NCBI GenBank assembly: GCA_036852015.1
Contig: JAANDG010000160.1
Location: forward strand, 186,001-250,000
Length of the DNA stretch: 64,000 bases
From: Pelodera strongyloides
Lineage: Eukaryota; Nematoda; Chromadorea; Rhabditida; Rhabditidae
Direction: 5' to 3'
Shown: positions 13,199 to 25,854 of the stretch, one piece after another
Numbering within the stretch: the stretch's first letter is position 1
Layout: each line of letters opens with the position of its first letter
Notes under the pieces: generated by a model
What the model was told of the DNA's origin: nothing
The model's database searches: none
The model's input: the letters and a program-made list of their open reading frames with translations, nothing else
Program-made: the position numbers and the translations under genes

Positions 13199-13204
13199 AA
13201 TAAA
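13199..13204 (+). terminator. poly(A) signal of the PLAT-like gene
   Basis: AATAAA, 268 bp after the stop codon at 12929-12931, on the same strand. It is the first perfect hexamer I noticed downstream. Confidence 0.4.
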
Positions 13205-14599
13205 GAAATTTGTTGATCTCGTTTTTTTTTTTGAATTGTGCTTTTATTTTGCTCTATTATTAAAAGATAATGAATAAGCATAAACTAAGAATTTGAATAG
13301 AGTATTTTTGACCAATTTAAGACCACAAGTCAAGCCTGAAAAAGCTTGATTGCATAATGTCGCTTTTTTTGGATCCACGAGTATGCCTATGTGGATATCT
13401 ATGGCTTCAAGTATATATCCCCCGGAGCTCTCCGACTTTCTGCCTTTCCACTTTCAGCTATAATTGTCTTGTTGGTTTATGCTATTAGATGGAATGCGCT
13501 TCGCATTATATCGTTCATGCCTGCGGATTTTCTTCAATGACATCTTATTAGAGGTTTTCACTGAAATCACGTACATGTGAACTCAAATATGTGCAGTAAA
13601 TATGTGCAAACACAGTGAACAAATTGGTTTCGGTATTGAAGCATAAAATACAGGAAATTTACTACCGAACACTTTTCTTCGTTTACTCGTTCTTGTCTGT
13701 TTTGGCAAGTCTCTCAAGGCCACGTTCCTCACTTTACCCGTCGAGCCTGTTTCTCGAAGTGAAAAAAAAGAATAAAGTACACAGAAAACACGCTTCTTAT
13801 GTTCCACGCTTTCCCGTGATGAGCATCAAGTACTCAAAGTTAATGCGGTTGCTCGAATGGTTATGCAAAAAGTGCGAACTCGAACTGCCAATGAGTGACA
13901 ATTGAAACTGGGAACGAAACACATATTAGAACATCTAGTGCTAATAAGTGCTTAGCTCTAATTTTAACATATATAAAGCAAGGGTTTTGTTTTATATCTT
14001 GTTCATCATCTTGTGGCAACAGCTAAGAAATCGTATTTTTTTTGTTCGAGCACGATAACTGAGTTTCTGACAATCTCTGAATTCACTATGTTTTCCTGAA
14101 AACGAAATTTGACAACACAGTGACATCAACTATGCGTATGCTACATAGAAAACTCAGCAGTCGTCAAAAAGATACCCAAAAGACAGAACAATCGCCCGGT
14201 ACCAATTGTTGTCTACTATTTACTAGCCTTGTATCATCATATTCTTATACTTATGAAAAATTTTGTCGTGCCTTCGGGCGCAAGGCCGCTGTCCGCTTCG
14301 CTATGCTTGATCTCTGTGCTTGTGTGTTATGTTTGAAGTACATAACGAATTATTTCAATTTCCATTTCAAGGTGACTGTGGCACTAAAGACGGTACTCGT
14401 CGCACTGCCACAATAAGTGTATTCTGAATCAACGCCGACATGCCTGTAATTTAAGCAAGATATAATAAGAGCGAATGAGCGCAGCTAAGCTATTAACGCG
14501 GTGCTTGAAGGTTTACGATAAAACATGTATATAGAGAGAGCCTGTAGAAGATACATTACGAGGTATAAAGAAAGAAAAGGGGAAACATCTGTGAACAGA

Positions 14600-14600
14600 A

Positions 14601-14649
<49 letters not shown>
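14600..14649. repeat. (GA)n microsatellite
   Basis: An almost perfect GA dinucleotide tract of about 50 bp, interrupted once near its start (AGAGATAGAG). Confidence 0.95.
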
Positions 14650-14652
<3 letters not shown>

Positions 14653-15383
14653 GGCGAGAAACGTAAAGAGGAAGGCCGGTCTTGTTTTACTTTCCCCTAC
14701 TACAGTCTCTGGCATGGCAGGTTAGCCGTGCATCCTTGCTATTGGCATCCTCTTTTATGAAAGACTCGTGCCACCCCTGAGGAACTTTCCTCCTCAAGGA
14801 TGTCTGCTTTAGTCAACTTCCCTTTCTAAGCTCTCGACAAGACCAAGTGGTAAAAAAGCGCATCCTTCAGTGCACAAAGGTCGGGCAAACTTTCACTCGG
14901 CACTACACCACAAGTAGAGGTCACAAGCTGGTCGTACTACAAAGTATCCGTTTTAGCAATCACATGTCTCTTTTACAACTTGTCAATTTATCTAGTGCTA
15001 TCTAGCTATGCAATTGTATGTAAATTTATGTTTAACACAGACAACGTTCACCATCAAAAAGTGTATTTCTATGGCTCATTTGTTATGTTGTTCATAGCGA
15101 ATGTGAACGCATAGCTAGAGCTTTGATCACTAAGGATCATCATTTCCATTCCGTCATTTAATATGAATGAATTGTAAACTACTTGAATACCATTCGAGTA
15201 CTCGAACCTTGTGCGATCATTTACAGATGATATTTGAGTGCAGATTTGTGCTCACTAAATGTCCAAATTAGGAAACCCCCAAATTTTGCACCTCAACACG
15301 TAAACACTTGAACAATTCGCTAAGTTATTAGTTGAAACATTGAGATCAACGTTGCTTATTGCAGATAGAGATTCATTTGAGTA

Positions 15384-18300
15384 ATGGTGCACTCTGCAGT
15401 GAATATGCTACGCATTCTAATATTTCCTTCAATACTTGTGATTGGACTGATCGCCACAGACGTATGTTTATGCAATTAGAAGGATGGTAGATGTGATAGA
15501 TGAGTGTATTTCCGTATGTAAACTACAATCCCACGGTTCCAATATATAAGATGTTCAGTGCACTTTCCGTGTGTGATGGTCTTAAAAAGGAAAGCGACAA
15601 GCTACCAAAATAATGAGATGTCTTAATACTGTTTTCAACGATAGACTGCTTCTGAACGATCGACATCCTCGCCATTATCTGAGGACGCGTGTGGCTTACC
15701 GGATAACTTCCTAAATCTGCCGATGTACGCACAGAAAGAACTTGAAGCGATCTGGTAGGAAATAGTTTGTTAATCAGCTAATGATCACCAAAGACATGTT
15801 ATGAGCAAGCTTGGATCTATACTTTCAATAACAAAGTTAGGTCAACATCGATATGTATTTTATAAGACTATGTTCAGGAGCAACTACAGCATTGGCAAAT
15901 GTGACAAAGAACGGAAGCTTGCAGCTGAAATACTCGCTATTGTTGAGCAGTACGGAGATGATTTTGAGGTGGGTTTTAAATGGCAGATTCAGACCACGTT
16001 TCGCGTCTTCTTTTCCGGTTTTTCTTAATTGCCACCTTAGGGTTGCCTTTTTATTATGTACTTTGAATGCAATCAATAAATCGTTATGATAATTTATGTA
16101 CTGTTCAACTTAGGGCACACCGGTTGAAGCTTCGACGCTTCCAAGTGATATCAATGGGCTGAAGAGGAATGCAGCAGCTTCGACCGAGTTTCCCTTCAAA
16201 GCGTTTCCTTCTACCTCATCGGAGTATGCTCTAGCCGATGGTTTCGATTTGACTACGACGACACAAAGGTCGGGAACCAACCCGCCTACTCAAGGGTCAG
16301 TTTATCTTGTCAAAACAATGTAGACTGCACTGCGTTCAATTAACTGAGGACGTTCATCTAAAGAGGTTTGTGCCCCTGCACTAAATGCGTTTGCGTTCGC
16401 AATGTTTTTCAAAGTGTTTATGAGAGAAAATATACACGAGGAGGGAATATGATCTGTGTTTCTTTTCAGGAAAGTCGCCAAGAGTAACTGGGAAGCAGAA
16501 TACTTTGTGAGTTGTCCTTGGAGCATTCGCGAACCTTGTTATTTTACATGATGTAGTCGTTTATACGAAATGCTGTCTGCTAATCTACCTAGTTCATATG
16601 TGTTTCCAAGTTAGCTGTTTGCAGGGTGAAGAGGAAGCAAAGGCACTTCATGAAACGCATAACGGACCGGATCAAATACGGCATCCGAAAAATATACGTA
16701 AGGAAAACACGAGCCATTAATCAGAATTCGAGCATTGTGTTCACTTTTTGCATTTCAATTTTTTTCTCGTTTTACCTCTGGAATACAAAATAAGCCCGAC
16801 GGAAGCACTAAGATAACACCTATTGGTAAAAAAATTACAATGTCCCATATATGTTGTTAAGCCGCTTCATTAGTTGGCAAGCATCCAACTTTAGGGAATT
16901 GAAATTAGAAATCCCGTTGAAAAAAAATCTAACCTGCCTACTTCTCTTTTTAATACAATTTCTTTTAATCAGACAAATGCTTACGTCTGGAATTTTTAAT
17001 TCAAAAATAATTCAGAAAACTACAAAGCCATTGTCTGTCGTAGCTTTTCGTGACTGGAACCAGCGTCGCGTGATCGTTTTTCTTTTGGATTTTGGCATTT
17101 TGATAAATTGTAGTCACTGAAGAATATTTGAGGTGATCGAGAGCTGGACTACGATAATGCGGACGTAGAATCTCCCGATACGGTAAGAGATGCTGTTTGA
17201 ATTAGAAGTGTTGTGGCAACAATATCATTCCTAAAATGTAACTGACATCCTTCACTCTTTGGGCATTTTCATTTTGAGAACGTGCAACCGTCCAAAAATG
17301 TGCAAATGAAATGTTCTCGCTTACATAGTATTGCAGAATTAGACATGAATTTCCACCCAAGCTGACACTTATGCTTTGTAAAAAGGAACACTTTCTTGGA
17401 AGAAAGGCACATAAAATGTGCCGAGTGATGTAGAGTATGGCCAGGCGCAAAAAAGCTAGGACGTAAAAGCTAGGACGTTTCAGAAGCAAAAAATTACCTT
17501 GAGCAAATTATTCGAAATATGAGGGTCATGAAGAAAAAAAATGTTCAAACTGGCTTTCCAACCTTTTTCAATTTGCCTGATCGACGGTTGCATGAGCTTC
17601 AGCACTAATCAGCGTTTTTCATTGCAGGTTGATGCGTATGACGATGCTCTGGTCACTCAGTTCGACACCCCTGATGCGCCTTTTCTGAAGGACGCGGCAC
17701 CGCGGGTAAAACAGGAATTCATGCAGACGTGGAGTGATCCAAATATTCCAAGTGAAGGACTCAGGACCTATAAAGTCAGTATTTCTATTTTCAAATCACA
17801 TTAAAAAGCGTCAACGTTTTCCCGTTAGTTGTACTACTTCAAACAAACGTGCCCTCGTGAATACGTAAATATCGTCAGTGTCTTTGTCCATCAAAATTGT
17901 TTACCCCTGCGTAGCTTGTTTATTTATAGGCACATATTCAAACACTACAATAATTTAGTCACGGCACTGTTTGGTTGCTCTTTAATTATAGCGGTAGTTG
18001 TTTTTCGTAGCCAAGAAAAACCGTGACTGTATTTGTTTTCGCAAGCCGATGACACGAAATGTTAGAAAAGAACCTCTGTGGTAGTGGTGTCAAATCGGCT
18101 ACAGAAATAGCCGATCCGGCTAGCCGCTCTGTGAATACACGGAAAGCCGTCTTTACGCTTTGCGCGTATTCATTGCAGTGGATACAGACATAGCCGGCTT
18201 CACGGGTAGCCACTGCAGCGGCTACGCACTACGCACCGAGCCGCATATCTGCTCAGCTGTAAAGATGGCTACTCGACAAGCCGAATAACAGTATTAGGAT

Positions 18301-19766
18301 ACATAAATATTCGGCTATTTTAAATGAATACATATGAATTTTCGAGTTTTTTTTCTGAAATTAGCACGGTTTTGCCTATAAAGCACCAAAACCACCGTAA
18401 TATTATAGTAGAAACAATCTTCTATCGGAAATCGATCGATCGAAAACTTTTTTTTATCGGGCCCAAAAATGTCATTATTTAATAGTTTTATCGTGTTTTA
18501 TTTGACCATTATTTGAGTTTATATTGTGTTCAAATTATAAACAGTTGCATTATTTGTCGTTAGGCAGCTGTTTGCGCATTTTGGATCATCTTAGCGTATA
18601 TTTTCTTGTTTGACGCATGCTCGTATTTTGAAATTTGCGATAAATAATTGGTGTTTTTCACCTCTTTTCAAAAAATAATATTTAGCTGCTTAGAATAGCC
18701 GACTATTCACGCTGCTAATGGATTGGCTAACAGCCATAGCCGCTCTTTGTTCAAGAAACGGCTATGGATATAGCCGTAGCCGCACGCTTCGGGCTACGGC
18801 TATAGCCACGCCCTGACTAGAAAACCGCATGCGTAGCCGGCTGCAAAAAATAGCCGTTTTGACACCACTCTACTCCGTGGAGCAATTGTGAGAACTACAC
18901 ATGAAAAGAACTACCTCCTTGATTAGTTCAGAGTTCCAACTACTGCTGTTTCACTGCTTACCGGCAACTCCCAGACATTACCGACAACTCTGATTCGATG
19001 GGTTACAGTGGTACACGTGGAACTGCAATCCAAAGATGCTGAGTTCGATTCCCGCTCGTCCAATACCCCAATTTTTCGATCACAGTCAAAGTGCACCTAT
19101 TAGTTCGGCAAAAGTAACAATAGGTAACTTCACCCGCTGAGCCATGCGCGCATGGCTCAGTGTGTGAAGGCGCTGACTACAGATGAGTGAGTGGTCGGTT
19201 CAATTCCACCCATGTTCTTATGTCTTATAAGGCTTTATTCATATAGTATATGTTATGTGATGTGTGATACATGACATATAACATGTATTATAATGCCTTG
19301 AAGACATAAGCACTAATTTATCGCTGTTAGTGGCCTTATATTGTCAAAACTTGCGCGATACTTTGTTGTCGTAATAAATGTTATGTTATAATCCCTGCTA
19401 ATTTGTCTTACCTCTGCTAAAGTGTCATACATATATAGGGAATACGCGAGCAATCAAAAAAACCACTTAAACGAAAAAGCAATGAACGAAAGAAACTATA
19501 TACCACGGAGTATCGGAAACACAAGTTGTGCAATACTGTGTAAAAGACCAACGCCTTTAATTTCTTGTTTTCAGGCTCGCGAGCAAGAACTTTCAGTGCT
19601 CTCCCCGGAAGCCCTGGCAGTACTTCGTGAGTTGAGCAAGGGCAACGAAGTGGCTTCGAACGTGAAGATCAACACACAAGTCAAAAAGGAGCTGATGAAC
19701 TTCATTGACTCTCATTCCAAGCGAGTCAGGGCAGCACGAGCTCGAAAGAGCGCTCGAATTGCATAG
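15384..19766 (+). CDS. SXP/RAL-2 family (DUF148) secreted protein, 319 aa, 9 exons
   Basis: Exons are 15384-15461, 15645-15754, 15878-15968, 16114-16295, 16470-16506, 16625-16697, 17133-17182, 17628-17774 and 19575-19766; all phases agree. The ORF opens at 15384 straight after an in-frame TGA; a second in-frame ATG at 15405 is an alternative start, and both give a signal peptide (core ILIFPSILVIGLIA). A splice-type AG at 15363-15364 sits just upstream. Residues 40-93 carry an SXP-like block (LPMYAQKELEAIW, then ERKLAAEILAIV). Residues 208-305 carry the DUF148 signature APFLKDAAPRVKQEFMQTW followed by helical sequence and a basic tail. Between them lies a Ser/Thr/Pro- and acid-rich linker that makes it longer than most relatives. 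The family is secreted and often antigenic in parasitic nematodes; its molecular role is poorly defined. Confidence 0.8.
18074..18880. mobile_element. hAT-type non-autonomous DNA transposon inside intron 8
   Basis: The body is 18082-18872 (791 bp), with inverted ends: TAGTGGTGTCAAA at the left and TTTTGACACCACTCTA at the right, the latter with two extra bases. The flanks CTCTGTGG (18074-18081) and CTCCGTGG (18873-18880) form an 8-bp target duplication with one mismatch. Subterminal regions at both ends are packed with copies of the motif TAGCCG/CGGCTA in opposite orientations, as in many hAT MITEs. No transposase frame is present. Confidence 0.85.
19001..19061 (+). repeat. tRNA-like (SINE-type) sequence
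   Basis: A box-A-like segment (GGTTACAGTGGTACACG) is followed about 25 nt later by a box-B-like GAGTTCGATTCCC. The T-stem does not pair properly, so I do not call it a functional tRNA. A tRNA-derived SINE head or decayed tRNA fits best. Confidence 0.4.
19138..19310 (+). repeat. palindrome, tRNA-like box pair and 94-bp inverted repeat
   Basis: 19138-19159 is a perfect 22-bp palindrome whose left arm is TGAGCCATGCG. Its right arm begins a box-A-like TGGCTCAGTGTG, with box-B-like GGTTCAATTCC at about 19196-19206. Directly after that, 19217-19310 forms an imperfect inverted repeat whose outer arms are CTTATGTCTT and AAGACATAAG. The arrangement suggests a composite SINE-like or foldback element in intron 8. 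Confidence 0.45.
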
Positions 19767-22700
19767 GCTAATCTTCTTGGATTTACTTTGCCTTCATGTC
19801 CTCATATATTTATCTGGGTTTTTCCATATTTAACTGAGTTGATGGCGTGTGTGATCTCTTTTTGTTCCGCGTACAATTTTGTGTCTTACAAACATCCGGT
19901 GCACTTTATTTTTAAATTAAATATAGTTAGCTTCTGCTCTGATCTTATTTAAGCTAAACATGTTTTTATGATTTGTTTCTGTTAAACAGTCGTATTGTGA
20001 TCCGTATAGTTTGTATTTGAAACTTACATTTGGCCCAAAGTAGTTGATCGAGTTAAAACGTCACATTTTTAATTGAAAACGCAAGCAGCAAAAGTGTACC
20101 ACCTTTTTTCCACATGTGAACACGAATCCATGGCAGTGGGGCGAAATCGCTTTTTTTGTTTTTGAATTAATATATAAGATTCTTTTACTTATTTTGTTCA
20201 TGTTACATTTCCAACCAGTTTTTTTTATGTCTATATTGTTTCGCCACATAAGCAAAAATCAATATGCCTTCGATCTTGGCCTGATTTCCTGAATGTTTAG
20301 GCGTATTTCAGAATAAACCATTGAAAAATTAAAAAGAGTTAAAGACTCTATATTGTCGCAAAATTACGACCATGTGCATTTTGAAATGTTTACGATCACT
20401 TTTTGTCTTCCAATTAAAATACTTCTATTTTTCTAAGAGCTTTTTGTACGTCCCCGGTGGGCTTGAAAAACGTCCAAATAAACCCGAATTATTTCGTTAA
20501 AATGGAGAAAGCAATCCTTTGGGAACAATTATCGAGTATGTTTCTGGCAAAAGTAACAACAAATTCCGAAAATGACTAAATAAAAAAAAATTGAAGAAAC
20601 ACATTTTGTTACTTGAACTTTCTTTTTTCTTTAATTTGAGTGGAATTGATGATGTGCGTTTTAAAAAAATAGGCATCGAAAGTGTGTTTATGAAATCTTT
20701 AGTTTTTTTTGTGGAAAAGTAAAGAATAGCTAGCCGGGTGGAACCCGAAAGTTACAACTGTGCTCTTGCAAATCTTTAAAAACGAGCCGTCAAGTATGCA
20801 TTTTCTCACACGTGCTATTTTGACCTGAAGAAAGAAAAATATTGCAAAAACACAAAAAAACGCTTCAAATGCGTTGAAATGAAGTGTCAAAAACCAGTAT
20901 CAAAAAATCTCTAGCAGGTCATTTTTATTTATTGACATACACAAAATTTAAGAAAAACTTATAAAAAATAATAATTGGAAATAGCCCTGGCAAAGTACGG
21001 TTAATCACGCTCGGGTAAAAGAGAAACAAACATAAAGCATTAAATAACGTCAACAACTGTTTTTTTGCCAATAATAGTGACTAGTATACTCGGAAACCTG
21101 GCTGTGATTCTTCCTTATGAAAGAAAGCCAAAGCTAAGGGTTTCTGATATTTAAGCAGTACCAAAATTTCTGCATAAACACGATCATCTAATTAAGACAT
21201 TCATTTCTGGAAGATGTATCACAGTGATTTAGCATATATCAATTTATTGGTATCTGAATAATACCATTAAACCAAGGTTGAATGGGAATAAATTATTACT
21301 CCCTACTTCCTCACTTCTTACGTTATGCGCTTCTTACCTTTTTGCACAATGCACCATATTTAATACCTGCTTGCCGTTAACTACATGTAGCTGATGATGT
21401 CTGCTTAATTCCCATTTGTTTAGTGCAATTTTTCCTGACATTATTCACGCCCCATAATCGCCCCATAATTGAAGAGTATCCCCTCATATACTCTGTAATT
21501 TGGGGAAATACCCGAGTTTACGGAACTTAGCGCTGTCTATCTTTTACATCACGCTATTTGTTTTCTCTAGTTTTTAACGAACTTTCCAATGAGTCAGTTT
21601 CCAGAACTGCCGCATGAAGTTGATGTTGTTTCATTCAATGACGATGGGCTAACCAACGAATGCTGATTTGAGTTTTGTCTCTTGCAGACAAAAACCAATA
21701 TCATTGTCTAAAAATAAATAATATATGCAGTGTATATTACTTTGTATCACAATGCATGAAACGTCCGCAACTTTTCCGGCCACCGTAGTCACTACGGCGC
21801 CTATATTTTGTACCTGACCGCCCATTCGTTTTCGTATACAACCCTTAGTTTTTCAAGCTCTCCAGGGAGACTAGTTGAATCAGAGTTATTCTTTTTAATG
21901 TGGCCCGCTCTCAGAGCTTATTTATTGTATCAAGATGTTGCAAATAATCTCACTCGAACATTTGTTATTTAGAATGCTACCCTAATGTAATCACAAAAAT
22001 ACTGTAATCATTACTAACCAATACCAGTGCATTGCTATTGATATTATGCTCAACGTTAGTACTGTAGCAGCGTACTGTTTAGATCACTAATATTGGCATA
22101 GTCGTAGAAAATAAAAAAGTTCAATCCCTTTAATAGTTTCGTGATCAGTTATGTATCAAATCATTAGTCATTTTCTCATTACACAGATGGCACTGTATTA
22201 TTGTGTTTATCCTCAGAAGTATCACCTACTTGAAGGATTTATCGAATTCAACCTTGTTGATGAGCAACGACGGTAGTAGATCTGTGGCGATGTTTATATT
22301 GAACTATACTTTTTAACAATTTTGATCTTTTTTGCAAAGCTTCCTCTTCGCTGAATTATTCCTTTATACGTCGAAGTGAACAGTTCTGTGGTACCTTCTT
22401 GGTTCAGGATTATGCTCTATGCACAGCTGTTACCGTTGCATATAATTCTTTGGCATACTTTTAACTTTTCGATGTAGTTCCCTGTGCCTGCATTGACTCG
22501 AGACTCTCATGAAAAAGTTACAGCACCAGACAAAATTTTTTATAGAGCGATTGCAAACTCCGGGCCCGCATTTACACCAATAAGTAATTAGACAGTCTCT
22601 TGTTGCGTGTCATAAATTTCCACCTGCTTGACATACGTAATTGGCTGCTCCAAACGCATATGTATGTAGAATACCTTTTGGGTATTATCAAGCCAAAGCT

Positions 22701-23186
22701 ATAGGCGCACACACATTTTTCCGCTTCTATTTGGGGTTATATGAAGGTAGTGGTACTTAATTATTTATTGTCCTTTTTTTTCTTAGTTTCTCGGCCAATC
22801 TCCATTTCATATTAATCCAAATCATAGGCTAGCTAATTCGAGTGGTTTGTTCTATCTCTGCTGCTTGATCTCTGACACTTACTTGTATATAATTAGCAGC
22901 TTCATTAAAGAGTGCACACACTGTGATCAAGGGATACTACTCACAAGAAATGTACTTTCCAGAAAACAAACATAAATATGTTTTCTTAGACGCATCAACA
23001 AATAAAATATGTTTTATTAGACGCATCAACAAATAACGCAAAAAAATCTATATTAATTAAATGGTGGGCTAACATTCTAAACGACGCGTATACAGAAATA
23101 TTTGAACGTTTTGGATTTTATTGATCGAACTGCGGACGGTTGTTTGTATGTAAATTATTCGTGCGTTATTTCGACATAATCTAGAA
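19767..23186. other. intergenic, AT-rich, no gene seen
   Basis: This stretch holds the 3' UTR of the SXP/RAL-2 gene (a candidate AATAAA at 20312-20317) and then very AT-rich sequence without exon chains. The only structure noted is the direct repeat at 22974-23035, just before the receptor gene. Confidence 0.5.
22974..23035. repeat. two-copy tandem repeat, 31-bp unit
   Basis: The unit begins AAATATGTTTTCTTAGACG at 22974 and recurs at 23005 with one C-to-A change. Confidence 0.85.
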
Positions 23187-25850
23187 ATGGCATCCTTCAC
23201 GTGGGATACCGAGCACATTGATTTGTTCTACCCAATTTATACAAATGTCACACTATTGCGGCTTGAAGCTCTCGATCCTCTGTTTCTGTTTCTTTATTTC
23301 CTTCAAATATTTGCACATGTTTTATCGATGGGTATCGTTGGGAGCATTCATCTGAAAACACGGTAAGTTATTCTGTGTCTGTGTAATATAATTCTCGATC
23401 ATTTCAAAATATTCCGGCCGTTCTGTAACCTCTTCCGGGGCCCACATAGTACATAGTGATCGTGATTAAACATAACCAGAATTTACTGAACTTATCTTAA
23501 CACGTGTGCCAGCCTGATCTAGATCTCATTCAGGAAATCAACAAAGTTCCATCCTAATCTAACGTTATTGATCGAGTTTATATGCGTAAATTTCTATGTC
23601 TACACATTATCTCGGTTCTGCCTTATAGCACATCACCCGTTCGAAATTTTACGCATTGAATGTACGTTGTTTGGTCGTAAAACTATGACACTATGCTGGA
23701 AGTGGAGAAAGAGCTGCAACACGGCTATGTTGTGTTCAAGGTCATTTCAGCAGAATGGAACTGTATTCAATTTTAATAAGTCAATTTCTAATTTTTTATT
23801 TAAATACAAACAAGCCTAAGAACACTTTCCGCCTCGCCGATTAGTAAAAAGATTAATGACATTTATTTACAGTCAACGTTCTGCATGACTGGCCGCTGCT
23901 TATTTCTTCTTACTCATATTTTCATGCAATGTTTTCTATTATTGTCACCTTGCCAAATCTGGTGCTGGAACGGTTTAGTGCTGTGTTTTTCGCAAAGGTA
24001 GAATCCGTTTTAAAAGTAAAAGACAAAGTGCACCCAGTTATGTCAATTCGAACCCAATAAGTTGTGCCGAGTTCCAGTAGAACAAGAGAACCGGCTTTAC
24101 GAATCCTTGCATGAATGGAACTCATGTTCCATAAAGCCAGACGTAAGTACATTATAAATAGCAACTCTTCCGGTGTTGCTCTTATTGTTCTTAGTATATT
24201 TTAAACTCCATTGCAGTCGTATGACAAGCCAATTTTTCGAAAAATTGGTATAGTATGGATATCGGGAACGTTCATTCTGAGCATCGCCTTTGGAGTTCTA
24301 ATGCTGCTACGTTAGTATTTTTCACTTGCATTTTTACTTTGTATTAACCTCAAGAACAGACTCTTGTCTTCATGCGGTCGGCCGTAAGGTAATTTCTTAA
24401 ATAGAGATAGGAACACGCCCTAACCATAATGAACTTTTAGATGTTCTACGTTCGCATGTCTCGGTGCCAATTTTGGCAATGCCTGCTGTGACAGGACTAG
24501 TCGTAAGTTTATCGTATTCAGTAGGGATATTGTGATTTATACAAGAGCTGAATGACCTGCAAGTTGCGTTAGATATTGACAAAATAGCGTGGTGTAATTG
24601 ATTCAGGCTTTCTTGGTACTTTACGTTTGGACCCGACAGTATGCAGCTCGCCTGGAAAGGGAAAAGACCACATCAGACGGGAAGTATTCCTTGAATTTGC
24701 GATATCAGACAAAGGAAATCAGTAGTGAACTAAAGGTGAGGATATTTGTAGTAGCCTCCGTGATTCTAGGGTTGGGGTGGATTACTTAGAGAATTTGGGT
24801 ACAATGAAATGCGGTAGATTTTCCACGTTCTGAAAACCCCTTTTGTCTGCACCACTTCTCCGGTGCTTTAAAGTGATATAACGGCCGGTTTTAAGTCGTT
24901 AGTTCGACAACTGCATTCCCATATGTTGTGTGCAAATGAATACAATTAGACAAAAAAATCGCACAGTACCGCTCAGTGATTTACATGCACTGCATGGGAA
25001 TACAACGTCTAGCATATGTTTCAAACATCGGCAGTTATACAACTGTAAAAAGTCCACGTTGTGAATTGCGTTGAAAATAACCATAAATCCCAATATGACT
25101 AAACTGTTTCAGCTGCTTGGCGTGTTGATATGTGTCTCCTGCAGCGGAGTTATTTGCATTCTCGCATTATATACCCTTTCACGGTTAGTAACGATCTTGT
25201 TGAACGCCCAATTTCTCATTTATACGTGCTCAATAATTATCATTTATATTCAATAAGTCATGCGTGAAATTTTGAGAACTAGATGTTTAAAATTTGCTCT
25301 ACAATGTTATGCTTAAGGCTCTTCATCCAGCCAAAAGCGTCTGAAACAGTTGCTGGACAGATATGCAATCTAATAATGGATACGATTGCAGCATTGTATG
25401 TTTAATTCACATTTTTTATTTTAATTAGTTAGATACAGTTTTGGTAGAAGTTCTTTTGCAAAAATTAAACAAGCGCTTCCTAGCTCTTCTTGTTAATTTT
25501 ATGCTAAATATGAATAACAACTTTGATTTTCCCATATAAACAGGCTACCGAATGTCGTTATCATCTCTTCGTGGTTCTTTAATGTGGCGCTTCATTCGAG
25601 CATGATAAGGGACGAGCCGATATTTCATACGATTTGTGATGTACGTTGATTTAAAATAATAAACTTAATTTATGTAGAACTCGCAAACTTCTGTTGCGAG
25701 GTACGGCACCCAGGACGGTGATTTATGAAAACCGTTTTTTTTTCTTAGATTTCCGTAGACAGACAATTGCATCCGAGGGATCCACAGTATAGGACACAAG
25801 AACACTTCCGATCGTTGATGAAAAGTTGGAACTCCGACGTACCCGGGTAA
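23187..25850 (+). CDS. serpentine receptor class epsilon (SRE) chemoreceptor, 353 aa, 10 exons
   Basis: Exons are 23187-23362, 23534-23661, 23873-23997, 24217-24310, 24441-24502, 24607-24735, 25113-25183, 25318-25395, 25544-25640 and 25749-25850; phases agree throughout. Seven hydrophobic segments are present: TM1 in exon 1, TM2 in exon 2 (after FHPNL), TM3 in exon 3, TM4 in exon 4, TM5 across exons 5-6, TM6 in exon 7 and TM7 in exon 9. SRE hallmarks are the Glu-Arg at residues 134-135 (NLVLERFSAVFFAKSYDKP) and YSLNLRYQ at 222-229 before TM6. SRE proteins are candidate odorant or pheromone receptors of nematode ciliated neurons. The C-terminal tail contains the TQEHF segment typical of the family end. 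The start follows a possible acceptor (aatctag). Length matches the family. Confidence 0.9.
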
Positions 25851-25854
25851 TAAA
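25849..25854 (+). terminator. poly(A) hexamer overlapping the SRE stop codon
   Basis: The stop TAA at 25848-25850 runs directly into AATAAA (25849-25854). If used, the 3' UTR would be only a few nucleotides long. Another AATAAA lies near 26824. Confidence 0.4.

Larger units (their letters stand above)
12932..15383. other. intergenic with GA microsatellite
   Basis: Apart from the poly(A) signal of the preceding gene (13199-13204) and the GA tract at 14600-14649, I see no gene. Open frames at 13615-13905 and 14120-14416 have no splice context and no recognisable family. Confidence 0.5.
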
